Under the pieces are notes generated by a model, which saw only the letters and a list, made by a program, of their open reading frames with translations, was not told where the DNA came from and did not search any database. From assembly GCA_036426205.1 (NCBI GenBank), contig CM071568.1, forward strand, positions 48,019,248 to 48,083,247: a DNA stretch of 64,000 bases, written 5' to 3'. The position numbers were made by a program, and so were the translations under genes. This document shows, in pieces, positions 52,821 through 64,000 of the stretch. How positions within the stretch are numbered: the first letter of the stretch is position 1; every line of letters starts with the position of its first letter. This DNA comes from Ascaphus truei. Lineage: Eukaryota; Chordata; Amphibia; Anura; Ascaphidae.

Positions 52821-55800
52821 TACTGATTTATGCCTAGCGGTGAGGGCATAAGATCCTAGCACCATCCAGACCCAGGTGAGGACTTTGTCTATATCCTCCA
52901 AATTCTATAACTGGCGAGTGCATTTTCTATTTTTCCTTTTTGTTTTTCCACTCACACGAACCAAATCAGTAAAGGCCGATCAAAATGGGCTACTGCTGGC
53001 ATCCATCATCTCACAAATAATTTTCATCGACTTTTCACGCGACACTTTAAATATTAACAATAAGAAAATAAGGTGATTATTACCATTTGGTTCAATGGAT
53101 CTGCGTTAAATATTGCACCAGCGTTGGCACACTGCATCGTGTAAACAATAGCAATAACTTCTGCTACATATGTAGACGGGTGTGTGTTAAAGACAATACT
53201 ATCCTGCTTGTTTTTATACATCATAAATATAGGATAGATATAGATATATACACATCTACATAGACATGGTAAAAATTGACATGGCAGTTATGGATGTGCT
53301 TTCCAGAGTGTAGCTTTTGGACACCGACATACGCTTTTAAGCAATTTGTTTATTAAACATTCTACAAATAGCAGAGAAGGATACATGTCCGAATGTGTCT
53401 TTTTTTACAGACAGATCAGTGAGGATTTGGAATTTTGCAAATATCAATTAATCTTTGTTTTGGGAGAAATCCCAAATAAAAGACGATTACATATCACGTG
53501 ATAATTATTAATGTGATGTTTGGGGTTGGGCTATAAATGTCTACATTTTAAAAGCCTTTTATAATATGCAACCAATATGAACAGAACTGTTGCAACCAAT
53601 GTGTCTAAATAGTTCTGCATCTTTAAATAGCAGGTTTATTTTTAGCAAATAAAATGTACTGTAAGCACATGAAAGTGACCTGGATACCTCCAAGTCTGGC
53701 ATGTACAGTACATACAGGATACAGAGCTTTCTCATATTTTCAGTGTAAAAGGGCTGTCAAAATTGCACAAAAAGTATGAAAACCTGATGCCTTTGTGCCC
53801 AGTTAAAGCCACCAAAGCATCACTATCATAAAGCTACCGAATTTACATATCCAAGGGGAATTTGATTTTGTGGAGCAAGCTGGGATTTGCTCATCTCTGT
53901 CCAGGCTCAAAGTGACACGTAGTGAAACCTTGAGCAAAAGCAGCAGGTGGGGAGGAGGTGGGGGTACGTCCCATTGATGCTCTACAATCCATGAATAGAC
54001 GCCCTCTCACACAGAATATCGCCTAAAGAAATTCCATTACAAAGTGTAGATCAGACGCTAATATCTGAATTCAATTACATTGGTCCCTCAACATACTCAT
54101 GTCTGAAATGGATCAAAAACTGTCATTAAGAAGCTATACAAAAAATGAATAATTTTTTTTTTTAAAGCATTTACTTTATTTTTTCCCCCCAGTTGTTTCA
54201 TAGATATATTTATTACAAAAAACCACTGTAGTAATGAAGCATAAAAAATATTTTTAGGTGGCACCTTGATGCTTGTCAAAAAGAATAGAGATCAAAAACA
54301 AAAAATAAATAAATAATAAAATGCCTCCGGTGGGTTACACCCTTCAAAAACAGTGCAATTTAACTTTGCTTCTACTTGCTAAATGAGATTATTATCACTC
54401 TCAGGCTAGTACTCCTTTCGAAACAAATTATACTTTTTATTAATAAGAGTAGGATAAAGCACGGTTTCAGTCACCTAATATTAGCATAGATACTACAGCA
54501 TGTACCAGCAGCCTGGATAATTACATTGAACACGAGGCCAACTTTAGAGTGTCCTATTGACGTCCCAGGGATGCAATGGCAAATGCTTATTTTGTAGGTG
54601 GTCGGCTTGATGAAAATATAGGTAGAGCCCCATCCATTGCAGTTTCCGTCAGCCAGGAGAACGTAAGGACATGAACACAAGTGCTGGAAGCGGTACTCTG
54701 GTGCCAGCGGATCATCGGCACAGAAAAGGGTAAAGAAAGGTAACGCTAGTGGACATTTTTGAGTAATAAAAGCAGCATATTGTGCATATGGTGGGGGGAG
54801 GGGGGTGTGACAGCTGTAAATAGTCATCTTCCTCCTGCTGAAAATGAACACATTGCTTTGTTGAATTATACTTTGTATGTATATGTGCTTTCAGCCTCGC
54901 ATGTCTCTTCATGTATGTATCCGGAAATACAATAAAGCAAAGTAGACAGGCTTTTCAAGTTCACCATGCATGCCTTGCACCTGCTGCCCTACACCTCACA
55001 GTATTAACCAATAGTAAAGGCTTCACCAATAACAAAAAGGTTCCCCTCGCTAGTGGGCCAATTTAGTAAGGGATTTTACAAGTTAACGTACTTGATCGGG
55101 CGTTAAAGTTGGATCGATTGTGTCAACTCACAATAGACTTCGGTGAATCTCCCCTTTAACATGTCTATGGAGGAGACATTTCATTATCTGAATGTTACCT
55201 TCATCTCTGTGACATTGTAAACCAATATACTGCAGAAAACTCTGGTAGTAAAAAAGGGTTAAGAGTATGTGGCCAAAAACCACTACAGATTTGCATTGCA
55301 GGATGTTCATTTTCAGTGCTTTAAACAAAAGCCTTCTAACATGACAGTGAATAATAATACGAGTCCTCATATGCTTTCTGTCCCAATGCAGAGGCAACTT
55401 CACACTTAAAACCGAAATTGTTGACATTTATTACATTTTGCTCCAACAGGAAGCTGTAACCTGACACAGGCTTAACACGGAAATCCAAGATTCATTACTT
55501 ATCCATGAGTTACTATGTCAACTCTCAAGTGGGAAGAGATGAAATAAGCAACAAGCAAGTTATGATCAATCATTGTTGAAAGAGGAAGAATATAAGATAT
55601 TCCCCTGGTGTGACAGATGATACATTATGTATGTGAATTTGTGAACAATACCCTCAAACAGTACCTTTTGTGTTTCACATATTGCTCACTGCTAGGCCTA
55701 TTTTTCAATCACGAGGAACCTCCTACGGTTTCGGCTGCTTTCCTCTCCCGCACCTGCCTACACAGTATAGCAAAAGCAAAACGCGATTATCTTATCTATG

Positions 55801-58753
55801 TCTGTCTGGAAAACCAGCCCATATATACAACTAATAGGGAATGTGTTAGAGTGTGGATGCTCACAGGAACTTTTCTGTCCATTTCATTCTTGTTATATCT
55901 ACTGGTTTAATTGATTAACTCTTTTCCTGTAGGAATTGGGCAGAATATTTGCATTTTCCTGTATAAGATTGTTTAATGTTACGAACATATCTCCAGTTCT
56001 TCATTTGAGGCAGTCATGCAGGTTGACTGCCTTCAGAGTCTTATTCAATAAGCCCCAAAGCAGCCAATCACAGTAGTCAAAGTTGAACAAGCCCCCAAGA
56101 GAGCAATGCAGACAATTAGTTTTCCTCTACTCCTTTTGAAACTGATCATAAATAGGTGTTGAACCAAAGTCAGGAAGTCTTAAGAATAGACTCCTAGAGA
56201 ATCAGGCAAATGTGTGGCCTACCAAATCTAAACCTAAGAAATAACTACAATTATACAATTTTCCAAACATAAGTATGTCAATTTCATACCAACAGATGCA
56301 AAGGGAAACCTGAAAAGAACTAAACATAGAAATATGAGAACAATGCTAGAATATTGAAAAGCACCACGTCCCTTATTTATTTATAGTACATAACAATAGC
56401 TCACAAAAAAAAAACACAGTCTACTTTTGCCAGGTACGCTCACATTTTGAAAGGCAGCAAGATAAATATTACACTGTTGAGTTCGCTGTTAATGCTGTAA
56501 CCCCAACCTAAAAGCTTTTTTTTGTTTTGTTTTCTTGTGACATAGGTCCCTATTGAACATGGGAAGTCGTTTAAACAAGTGTTGCATGCACTCCCATTTA
56601 AGTCAGTTGCTGTAACAACTTCCCAATATGTTCAGAAAATAATAATAGTAGCAAGTGGATTTGCACACTCCGCAACAAAAATATGCAATGCGTACTCCAT
56701 TACTGACTGGTTTCATGGCAAGGACGTTGGATATTGGGTTGTAAATCTTTTAATTGTAAGTATCTCTAGAAGTGGAGATCTTGGGGTTAAAGCCAGAGCA
56801 TTACTGTACTGAGATCCTAGTTTTGAGCATGTTATTATGGCACCCAAGCCATAATGCAGCTCCCCCTAGTCTTGGTTCTTGAAGACCCTAGTTTAGGACA
56901 CAGTCCACTTTTGCAGCTTCCAGCACAAGCAGAGAGGGTAACTGCACCAGCCAAATCATGCCAGAGAGTAAAAATAGTTGCTGCCATTAAACATTCACTC
57001 AGTGCTAAACACATTACCTATTTTTTCATATTCTCACCTCAATTATTGCATTCGATACACTTTAGCAGTCAAGAACATGCAATTATTTAGATCCCTGGCT
57101 TTATCTAAATCCTGCGATCATTTCTCAAACCTCATGTATTTATTATAATTAGAACTGTGCGAATGTGTAATAGTTCAAGTCGCAAAAATGTTATTCTTCT
57201 ATGACCAGCGCTGCGTAAACAGTTAGCGCTAAAAGAAAAACTTTTTTGGTTTTTGGAAATGTGCAATTGCAAGTGTATAATTTCATACATTCGCTCCCGC
57301 CCCTGCCCCCCCCAAAAAAACCTCAATAGTCAACGTAAATGTATTATAATTTTTTCAGGAGGAACACAAATCCAATATAGTTGCCCGTTTTGTCACCTTA
57401 TTCAAAGATTTTGCACATCTCTAAATTGTGGAGGTCACCAGATTTAACCATCGTAATCGTGAAGTGTCTCGTGTGCAATGGTAAGTCCAAAAAGTACACA
57501 TTCTACATTGTTGCAGTTATTTACCTAAAGTTGTGTTCCTTGAGCTCCGCAAACAGACGCCTGATGAATGCCATTATACAGTTAAGCCACACCTTTAAAA
57601 TTATCCCAAGCTTACCGACGTTTCTGTCTAGAAGTTAAACACCGTACATTTCTAAGAAGAAAAAAAATAAGCTTTACTAATGTAGTTCCCTTTTTAAAAA
57701 AGAAAAGGTAATTATTGACACAGCAAAATGAATTCACAAAACTAGGTTACAAGGCATGTTGATGTTCAGAAGAATACACAAAGATTTGTATCGATGCATT
57801 TTCAGTATCTCATACTTCTTCTATAATTGCCTTTGTAAAGGAATGTTAGAGAGATATTCTTCGCAAAGGTAGCTAAAACTAGGTCTAGGACAGTTTTTCC
57901 TAAACCAGGGGGCTGCCCTGCATAGGGAGGACCAGGAGATGTACAAGGGGGCTCAGAGACACGGGGAGATACAGAAAATGACAAAACGAAGAAAGGACAT
58001 GGAGTAACAGACAGAGGAGTTTAGAAAGAGTAAGGATTGAAAGATTGGATCTTTTCCTGCATCAATAACCCAAAAATACATTGCACTACTTGAAATACTT
58101 CATTCTTTTAAATAGGATTCTTGGTTCTAAACCCTTGGAAATCTCTGTGTGCTGTACATCTCGTATACTAGTGGTTAGGTTTGCCTTTGGGACCCCTGTT
58201 GTGTATGAAGGTCACAGACAAGATGGAATTATAAAAAAGGGTCATGTTGCATTTAATTGAACCCATTAAGTAATTTTACATAGGAACAGTACATGGAGTT
58301 TTCCAGATCATTCAAGTAACTTCTCGGAACACGAAAGCGAAGTTTGTACACGAGTAGTGATATGGCAGGAATGTTCATTGCATGAGGCGAGGAGTAGATA
58401 GAATTGTTAAGTTGTTGAAATGGTAGCAACACATTCAAACTATAGCAACAATAGTATCTTGCAGAGGCTCAATGTTTGGCACATACAATGGCTTCATACA
58501 GAACATTATTTTTCTTCATAGGTTTTTAAAGTTGTGCTCTAAGTTGATGTACTATTTAAATGCATACTGTGGACTATAAGCTTATAAAAGTAGGTTAAAA
58601 CTTTTGGAACATTCCCGCAGTTTAAGCCCTGTACATAAAACATAAATAAACTTGGTAAAAGTATTTCTGGCTGATGTAGAGACATAGTACGTTCGGAAGA
58701 ATGCCTTGATTTTAAAAATCACAGGTATGGAAATCGTAGGTTTACTTTATTGG
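52821..58753. other. AT-rich DNA, no gene recognised
   Basis: Nearly 6 kb with only short ORFs (up to 126 codons, none with motifs). I see no exon pattern, RNA gene or transposon with clear ends. Short A/T runs occur (for example near 54155-54190 and 56405). Confidence 0.45.
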
Positions 58754-58767
58754 CATAGAAATATAGA
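58754..58767. repeat. 14-bp direct repeat flanking the foldback, left copy
   Basis: catagaaatataga, repeated exactly at 59297-59310, immediately after the right arm of the foldback. It may be a target-site duplication. Confidence 0.5.
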
Positions 58768-58847
58768 CAAAACCTGATGAATCAGACTGCTCAACTAAGT
58801 AAAAGGTCCTAAAGGATGCAGGTGACAAAAGGGTAAACGTTTAAATA

Positions 58848-59296
58848 GCAGAACAGAGGACCCCAAGAGATAGGGTCAGATAGCACCCCCGAAATATGCA
58901 CTCAATGCCTAGTGGATACTATACGGCATAAATAGCCAAAACTAATAATTCTGCTATGTGGTATATCATAGTTAAAATAAAAATAATAACATTTTATTAC
59001 ATCAAATTCATTAAACACTCAAATATTAAACCATATAGAATCCTCGTAGTGGAGTCCAAGGAACCCTAATTTAGTTCAGATAACTATTATTTATTCCTTA
59101 ATATGTATAGGGTCCTCTAAAGCTGCAGACATATTTGATGTAATACAATTTTATATTTTTATTTTAGCCTACTTCCTTCGGACTATGATATACCACATAG
59201 CAGAATTATTAGTTTTGGCTATTTATGCCGTATACTATCCACTAGGCATTGAGTGCATATTTCGGGGGTGCTATCTCTTGGGGTCCTCTGTTTTGC
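58848..59296. repeat. Long inverted repeat (foldback), arms of about 160 bp
   Basis: The left arm 58848-59007 pairs with the right arm 59133-59296 around a 125-bp spacer. Long blocks are identical in reverse complement, such as aacagaggaccccaagagat, atgcactcaatgcctagtgg and ccaaaactaataattctgct. The arms differ by a 10-bp repeat-type insert (ggtcagatag) in the left arm and a 16-bp insert in the right. No ORF is present. It is either a foldback transposon or a recent inverted duplication. The high arm identity suggests youth or gene conversion. Confidence 0.8.
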
Positions 59297-59310
59297 CATA
59301 GAAATATAGA
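59297..59310. repeat. 14-bp direct repeat flanking the foldback, right copy
   Basis: catagaaatataga, identical to 58754-58767. Confidence 0.5.
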
Positions 59311-60821
59311 GGCAGTTTTCTGAAATAGACAAGAACATAATCATAACTAAAATACTTCTTAAATTCTATTAAAAGATATAAAGCAGCAGTCCAATTTACA
59401 AGGAATACAGCCAGCTAGTAGAGAGTGAGTGAATATGCATACATACAATTACAAACGTAAGACCATGGAGTATTGTTTTGTAAATAAGATTTGAAAATTA
59501 TAATCTTTCCTCTTACTCCCTACTAAGGGAAAGGTAGGACAGATCCTTATTCAGGGGAGGACAAAGAGCAAGTCAATGGAAGTGAACACAAAATAAGAAA
59601 AAGTATAGAAAACAGCCGCAGGGTTATATCTGTAAATCAGCAGTGGAATGCATTTCTGAATGGCTGATTTCATGAAAGTGCTTTATGGTGCCAGTACTCA
59701 CAGGTACTTAATACTTGCAAGAATTTTATATGTCAATACTAGAAAACACTTTTCTTTTATTACCTTGAGTTGTTTCTTCACCAGGGAGCCAAGTAAGAGT
59801 AAATGACAAATGTGTTGCGATAGAGAAAAGGTTCTGGGAAAGTTGTTCAAGTCTAATTTAGCATTGATTTGTGCATTTAGAATAATCTACAAACTGTTTT
59901 ACACAGTGTATTGATTAAAACAACTGTTGGCTAAAATTTTACGAGAGCGTTAGAGAGATAAAAATCAGAGACACATGTAGCGTAGGTGGAAAAAAAAAAA
60001 AAAAAACACGTGAATAGGTCACAGGACAGTTCTCAGGAGAGGCAGTAATGGAAAAAACATGGTTCTGATCCCCTCTGCTTTACAAATTGAGATCTGTCAT
60101 GTTATACACAGATGGGATGTCTAGCGGAGCTCCAAGCAAGAAGAGGTCTCAAGATCTTCTAGCAAAAACATTGGGGCTATTCCAAGATATCACTCTTGCA
60201 AGACACCTGGGAGCAACCTGAACCAAGGAGATGCTGCTAAAAGAATGTAGCCATTTCCTTTCCTGGTTTAAAGGAAAAAAGACTCAGTCCCATAAAAAAA
60301 AACCCCCACACGGTTCAACAGCAAGCCATAAAAAAAGACCAATACAAGTTATGCAAGGACGGAAGTGTGAATGGATTGGCGAAAAACTGATGTGCTGTTG
60401 GCAGTTTTAGTGCCTACTTTTACTGCTGATATTTGTACATATTATGGTAAGGAGAGAGATTCTTAGACACAGATCAGTGTGTTGTGCCGAGCTAAGAGTG
60501 TACCGTGATGTGGAGGCAAGTCTTCCATTTCATTATCAAAAATATGTAAACTACCCGACCCATCTTTTGAGAAACCCATAAATAGAAAAGGCATTTCATT
60601 ACGTGCATTGGTTGTTTTATTGTGTGTATGGATTTGTGGACACACGCACACATTACTGTACATTGTACAGTTTAGATTTTGCGGTCACCAAATTGTGGCT
60701 TTGGGAAGGAGAGAGAAGATTTAGGAAGTGAAGGATCTGAAGATAATCCAGAGCACACTGGTAAGCACAATGTATAAATCATACCACAACATATTTCTAT
60801 GCAGTACGTTTAAATCACATT
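59311..60821. other. AT-rich DNA, no gene recognised
   Basis: Short ORFs only. An A run of about 17 lies near 59990-60006. I see nothing else. Confidence 0.5.
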
Positions 60822-60824
60822 TTA

Positions 60825-61205
60825 GGCTGAGTCCATGATCCCTGCTTGCTCGCTGAGGCGCGCTGAGGCTCAGGGAAAGCGGGTGCTTTCCCTGGCCTTG
60901 CGGTTGCTTACCGCACGTGCCGTCAGTGGGCCTTCAGGGGGCGGGCCGGGGACGGGCGCGTCACTGGCCGGGGGTGGGCCAGTGACGTCACAGAGCTGGT
61001 TCGCCCTCATTGGGCGAACCGCTCACGTGACCGGCCTGCCTCGCCGGCAAGCGGGGGAATTTTAAATTCCCCTAAGACCTGCGCTTCCGCAAGTGCACGG
61101 AAGCGCAGGTGAGCCCCTACTAAAGCCGCTCTAATTGCGGCTGTAGGGGCTCAGTGCTGAGCGGGAGCGCGCGTCAGCAAGCAAGCAGCAAACATGGCCG
61201 AGGCC
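60825..61205. mobile_element. Harbinger-like MITE (TTA flanks), GC-rich
   Basis: The left end reads GGCTGAGTCCATG; the right end in reverse complement reads GGCCTCGGCCATG. TTA lies on both sides (60822-60824 and 61206-61208). A 3-bp TWA duplication with GG-starting ends fits PIF/Harbinger. The 381-bp interior is rich in CpG and holds several small palindromes (for example ggttcgccc-tcatt-gggcgaacc, and gcgcttccg...cggaagcgc). No transposase. Confidence 0.65.
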
Positions 61206-61208
61206 TTA

Positions 61209-61429
61209 TCCTTTTGTAAGTCTTGTTGTCAATGTATACCTATATTATTTTTGTTAACTTTGCCTTATTATTTTATGAGATCATTATTATATTGAACCTG
61301 TAAAACATCCTTTACTTCTGTGCAAATTGAAACATTTTAAAATACAGGAGGAGAATTCAATCTTTTCTATAATAGATCAAGCATCATCCGGGATCAGTAC
61401 GAGGGGCCCACTTGCATTGGCCATGGAGT
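61209..61429. other. No feature recognised
   Basis: AT-rich sequence without a supported feature. Confidence 0.5.
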
Positions 61430-61560
61430 GCAAGACCAAAACCCTTATGATCTGGACTAAGCCACTTTATCTCCCTGTGCCAAAAGCAAAAGTCAGAAAT
61501 TAGATTGAAGGCAGATCAGGGCAGGGACTGTGTGTGCAGAGCATTGAATACAATGCATCA
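61430..61560 (+). mobile_element. SINE-like/L2-tail fragment, degraded
   Basis: The order ctaagccactttatctccct, gtgcc, attagattg and gggcagggactgtgt resembles the body and L2-type tail of vertebrate SINEs. The ends are not defined and there is no A/B box region. Confidence 0.4.
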
Positions 61561-64000
61561 TTGCATCACAATATTAGATCCAGTATGATTATCAAGTAAT
61601 TATAAGTGGCAGATTCACAGCGCCTGCAGCACAAATAAAAAAAATAAAATAAAATTGTCAAACAAATTGGAAGTGTATGATAGAGAGTATCAAGCTCCTA
61701 GCATCCCTCTATTTGTCACCATTTTTCTCTTCAAGACCCTGTAAATTCCTTTTTTAAAATAGAGCATCCAGTAGTTTCTTAATATTACTCCAAATGTATT
61801 TGCTTGTCAAAGACATGCTTTTAAAATCAATGAGCTTACATGTACACCTAAAGTCTCACAACTTGACCAGTGGGGAGACCATACGTCCTTCCCCCAAAAC
61901 CATTACAACGCAAGCTTTCTGGGAGCTGGGACTACTTGTTATTTGATACACATATCCCTCTTCTGCATGGTGTTCTATTATTATGTATTGTGCATCATTG
62001 ATACTGTGTAAAGTGTTGAATACATGCTTAGCACTATGAAATAAAAAAATCATACCCATAAATACATTCATACTGTACATCATCAATCAGTGAAGCAAGA
62101 GAAGGACAGACCCTTTCCAATTTGTACAACAAAGCCATGAGGCTTTCTATGTCAGAAGTCAAGATTGTACAGCCATGCAGTGTAACGCTCGTATGTTTAC
62201 AAGTCTGTATTACACTTGTACATTTCTATATTAGATTACTTTACTTTTTTTTTTACAGAAATGAAGTACATCTCTTACCAAGAAAAACAAGATTTTCTTG
62301 CATCAGGTTCAGTGATTTGGATTGTTTGAATGGAAGAAAAAACTGACAATGCCTTATTATCCCCTTCATAGCTGAAAGAGCCTGTGCAGCATTCCTATGC
62401 TCAGCACGCCCATCCGGCAGTCAAGATCACAAGAGCCTTTATTTTCACCGTGAATGTGACAAAAGAAAATCTTTAGTCGGGAATTGTTACCTGGTAGTTA
62501 CAGGCTTTGCACATAGACTGGGGTGTACAAATATAAAAAGGTATTAGAGAGCAGCTGTGCAATCAGATAATTGTTATAGCATTTCTGACTTAATACTAAA
62601 CATTCTACAGACACTACTTGGCAAGGGGACTAAGGTAGTGAGATCCTATGTTCTGACATCTCACTGTCACTAGACCTTGGCTTTCCGTGCTAAAAGTAAT
62701 CTGTAAAAAAATAAATAAAATCCAAACACATTTTGGGTTTGTCGCATCTGTTAATTAGAGTGTGCCATGTTGAATACACTGGCTGATGTTTCACTTTACT
62801 TACTGTAGTTGATCTGGTATGATGTTGAATTACTGATACTCAATTAAAATAATAATTATAATTAGTACAGTACTCTGCATTCCGATTGAAGGCCCATTAC
62901 TTCCAATTCAAAACAAACATTACCAACATTAAGAAAACAGTATTGTGTTTTGGTATAAAATAGTTAAACTACTTGGGCACCCCTGTAATTATCACTGAAC
63001 ACAAGAGATCGGATCCCATATGATTTTCTCATCATTGCACACTGCATACACGTCTCTGTAGTTACATACAGAGCAGCGGAAACACAAGGAGAGGGGATTC
63101 CGTCGCCTTGGTCAGGCACCAAAAATAAAAATCGTGGACAATGAGGTCCAAAAATGACAGCAACATTCTCAACATGTCATTGGCCGCACAAATAGCAACC
63201 ACCTTCATTACTGAAAGGGTGAACAAAGAGTAAGGAGACATCCGTTAATTTATAGAAAAGTCTTAACTTTTGATTCATTCATACAATTATGTTCAGTATT
63301 GTTCAGTCATTTTTAATTCATTGTTATTATCTGGACATGTAACACAAAAAAAATAAGGTATTTGATTGTCCTAACTTAAGTTGGTCATCCTAAGCTTTTT
63401 TGATTTTTTTTTAATTATTAAATCCATTTTCAAATATAATGTTCGAGTTTCCCATTCTACACTGCAGAATTAGATCAAATAAAAGTTGAAATCGAATATC
63501 TTTAAATGAAGAAAGGAGTACAACATAAATACCAGTCTCATCGTTACAATTGGTCGTTGCTAACCATCTGTGTGCTGTATGCTGTATGCATAATACCAGT
63601 TCCTAAGACTGTGCCAGTACAAAGATTCAGTGGAGACTTACTAACAAAATGCATGGCATCAGGATTTGAATGAAATGCCTTAATTATTTTCCAGCTATGG
63701 AATCAAACTTCATTTTATTTTTTGAAGTAGATTTTTTGTTTATGTAAATGAGGATTACAATAAATGATCCCCCCCTCTGCAGCCTGAGGGATAATCATTT
63801 TGCCACAAACATGCAGAGAATTCTCAACTTTCCAGTTTTATTCTTGTAAACATCAGACTTCTCTTTCTCACCAGAAAACCCATTAACACACTAAGTATGT
63901 GACTGTAAAAAGGCTTGTTTTCTAGGGGGATGACCAAGCCGAGTCGCACCACTTCTGTTTACATCAGCCGGATGTCATGTGATCCCTTCCAAAGCGATCA
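61561..64000. other. AT-rich DNA, no gene recognised
   Basis: Short ORFs only (up to 76 codons). A weak L2-tail resemblance lies around 61910-62040 (ggagctgggact, then gtgtaaagtgttgaatac and gcactatgaaataaa). No exon, RNA gene or clear transposon end. Confidence 0.45.

Overview
The window looks like repeat-rich, intergenic or intronic DNA from a vertebrate nuclear genome, most likely an amphibian. This is an inference from the repeats: a Tx1-clade (L1-Tx1) LINE, L2-type LINE tails, many hAT MITEs and Tigger-, Harbinger- and TTAA-type MITEs. I recognise no host gene or exon and no RNA gene. All convincing coding sequence belongs to one retrotransposon family.

Layout. 1-6973: AT-rich flank with interspersed repeats and small DNA transposons. 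6982-41811: one non-autonomous hAT-like element (8-bp TSD ctctaacc, TIRs ending in TGGGCAAC) whose arms are pushed about 34.6 kb apart by a Tx1-like LINE array on the minus strand. 41820-64000: AT-rich flank with more MITEs, an L2 LINE fragment, an old plus-strand relative of the same Tx1-like LINE at about 52.4 kb, and a foldback element at 58.8-59.3 kb.

The LINE. The family has a 5' UTR of about 570 bp, ORF1 (CCHC zinc knuckle, 35-aa and 7-aa repeats, and an in-frame TAA that splits it), a 32-bp spacer, ORF2 (1307 aa: APE endonuclease, reverse transcriptase, C-terminal CCHC) and a 147-bp 3' UTR with a strong hairpin. Two copies stand head to tail, and each boundary carries the same 6 bp (AAGCAG on the plus strand, CTGCTT on the minus strand). 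This is the pattern expected of a site-specific LINE using the hAT element as its home, comparable to the known Tx1L/Tx1D pairing in Xenopus laevis. ORF2 is intact in the left copy (7281-11204).

Data quality dominates the middle. The left copy breaks at about 11868, inside the GC-rich 21-bp repeat of ORF1. About 13.9 kb follows (11869-25734) with extreme, block-wise base composition (GC-rich, A-rich, G-run-rich, then C/T-rich) that matches nothing recognisable and looks like low-quality long-read sequence. Next come an indel-ridden duplicate of ORF2 (25735-29340), a 104-base N gap, an indel-ridden ORF1 piece (29445-30342), an abrupt jump back to clean ORF2 N-terminus/ORF1/5' UTR (30343-34105), and a second complete but indel-ridden copy (34112-41579). 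Frameshifts in the noisy copies should be read first as sequencing error.
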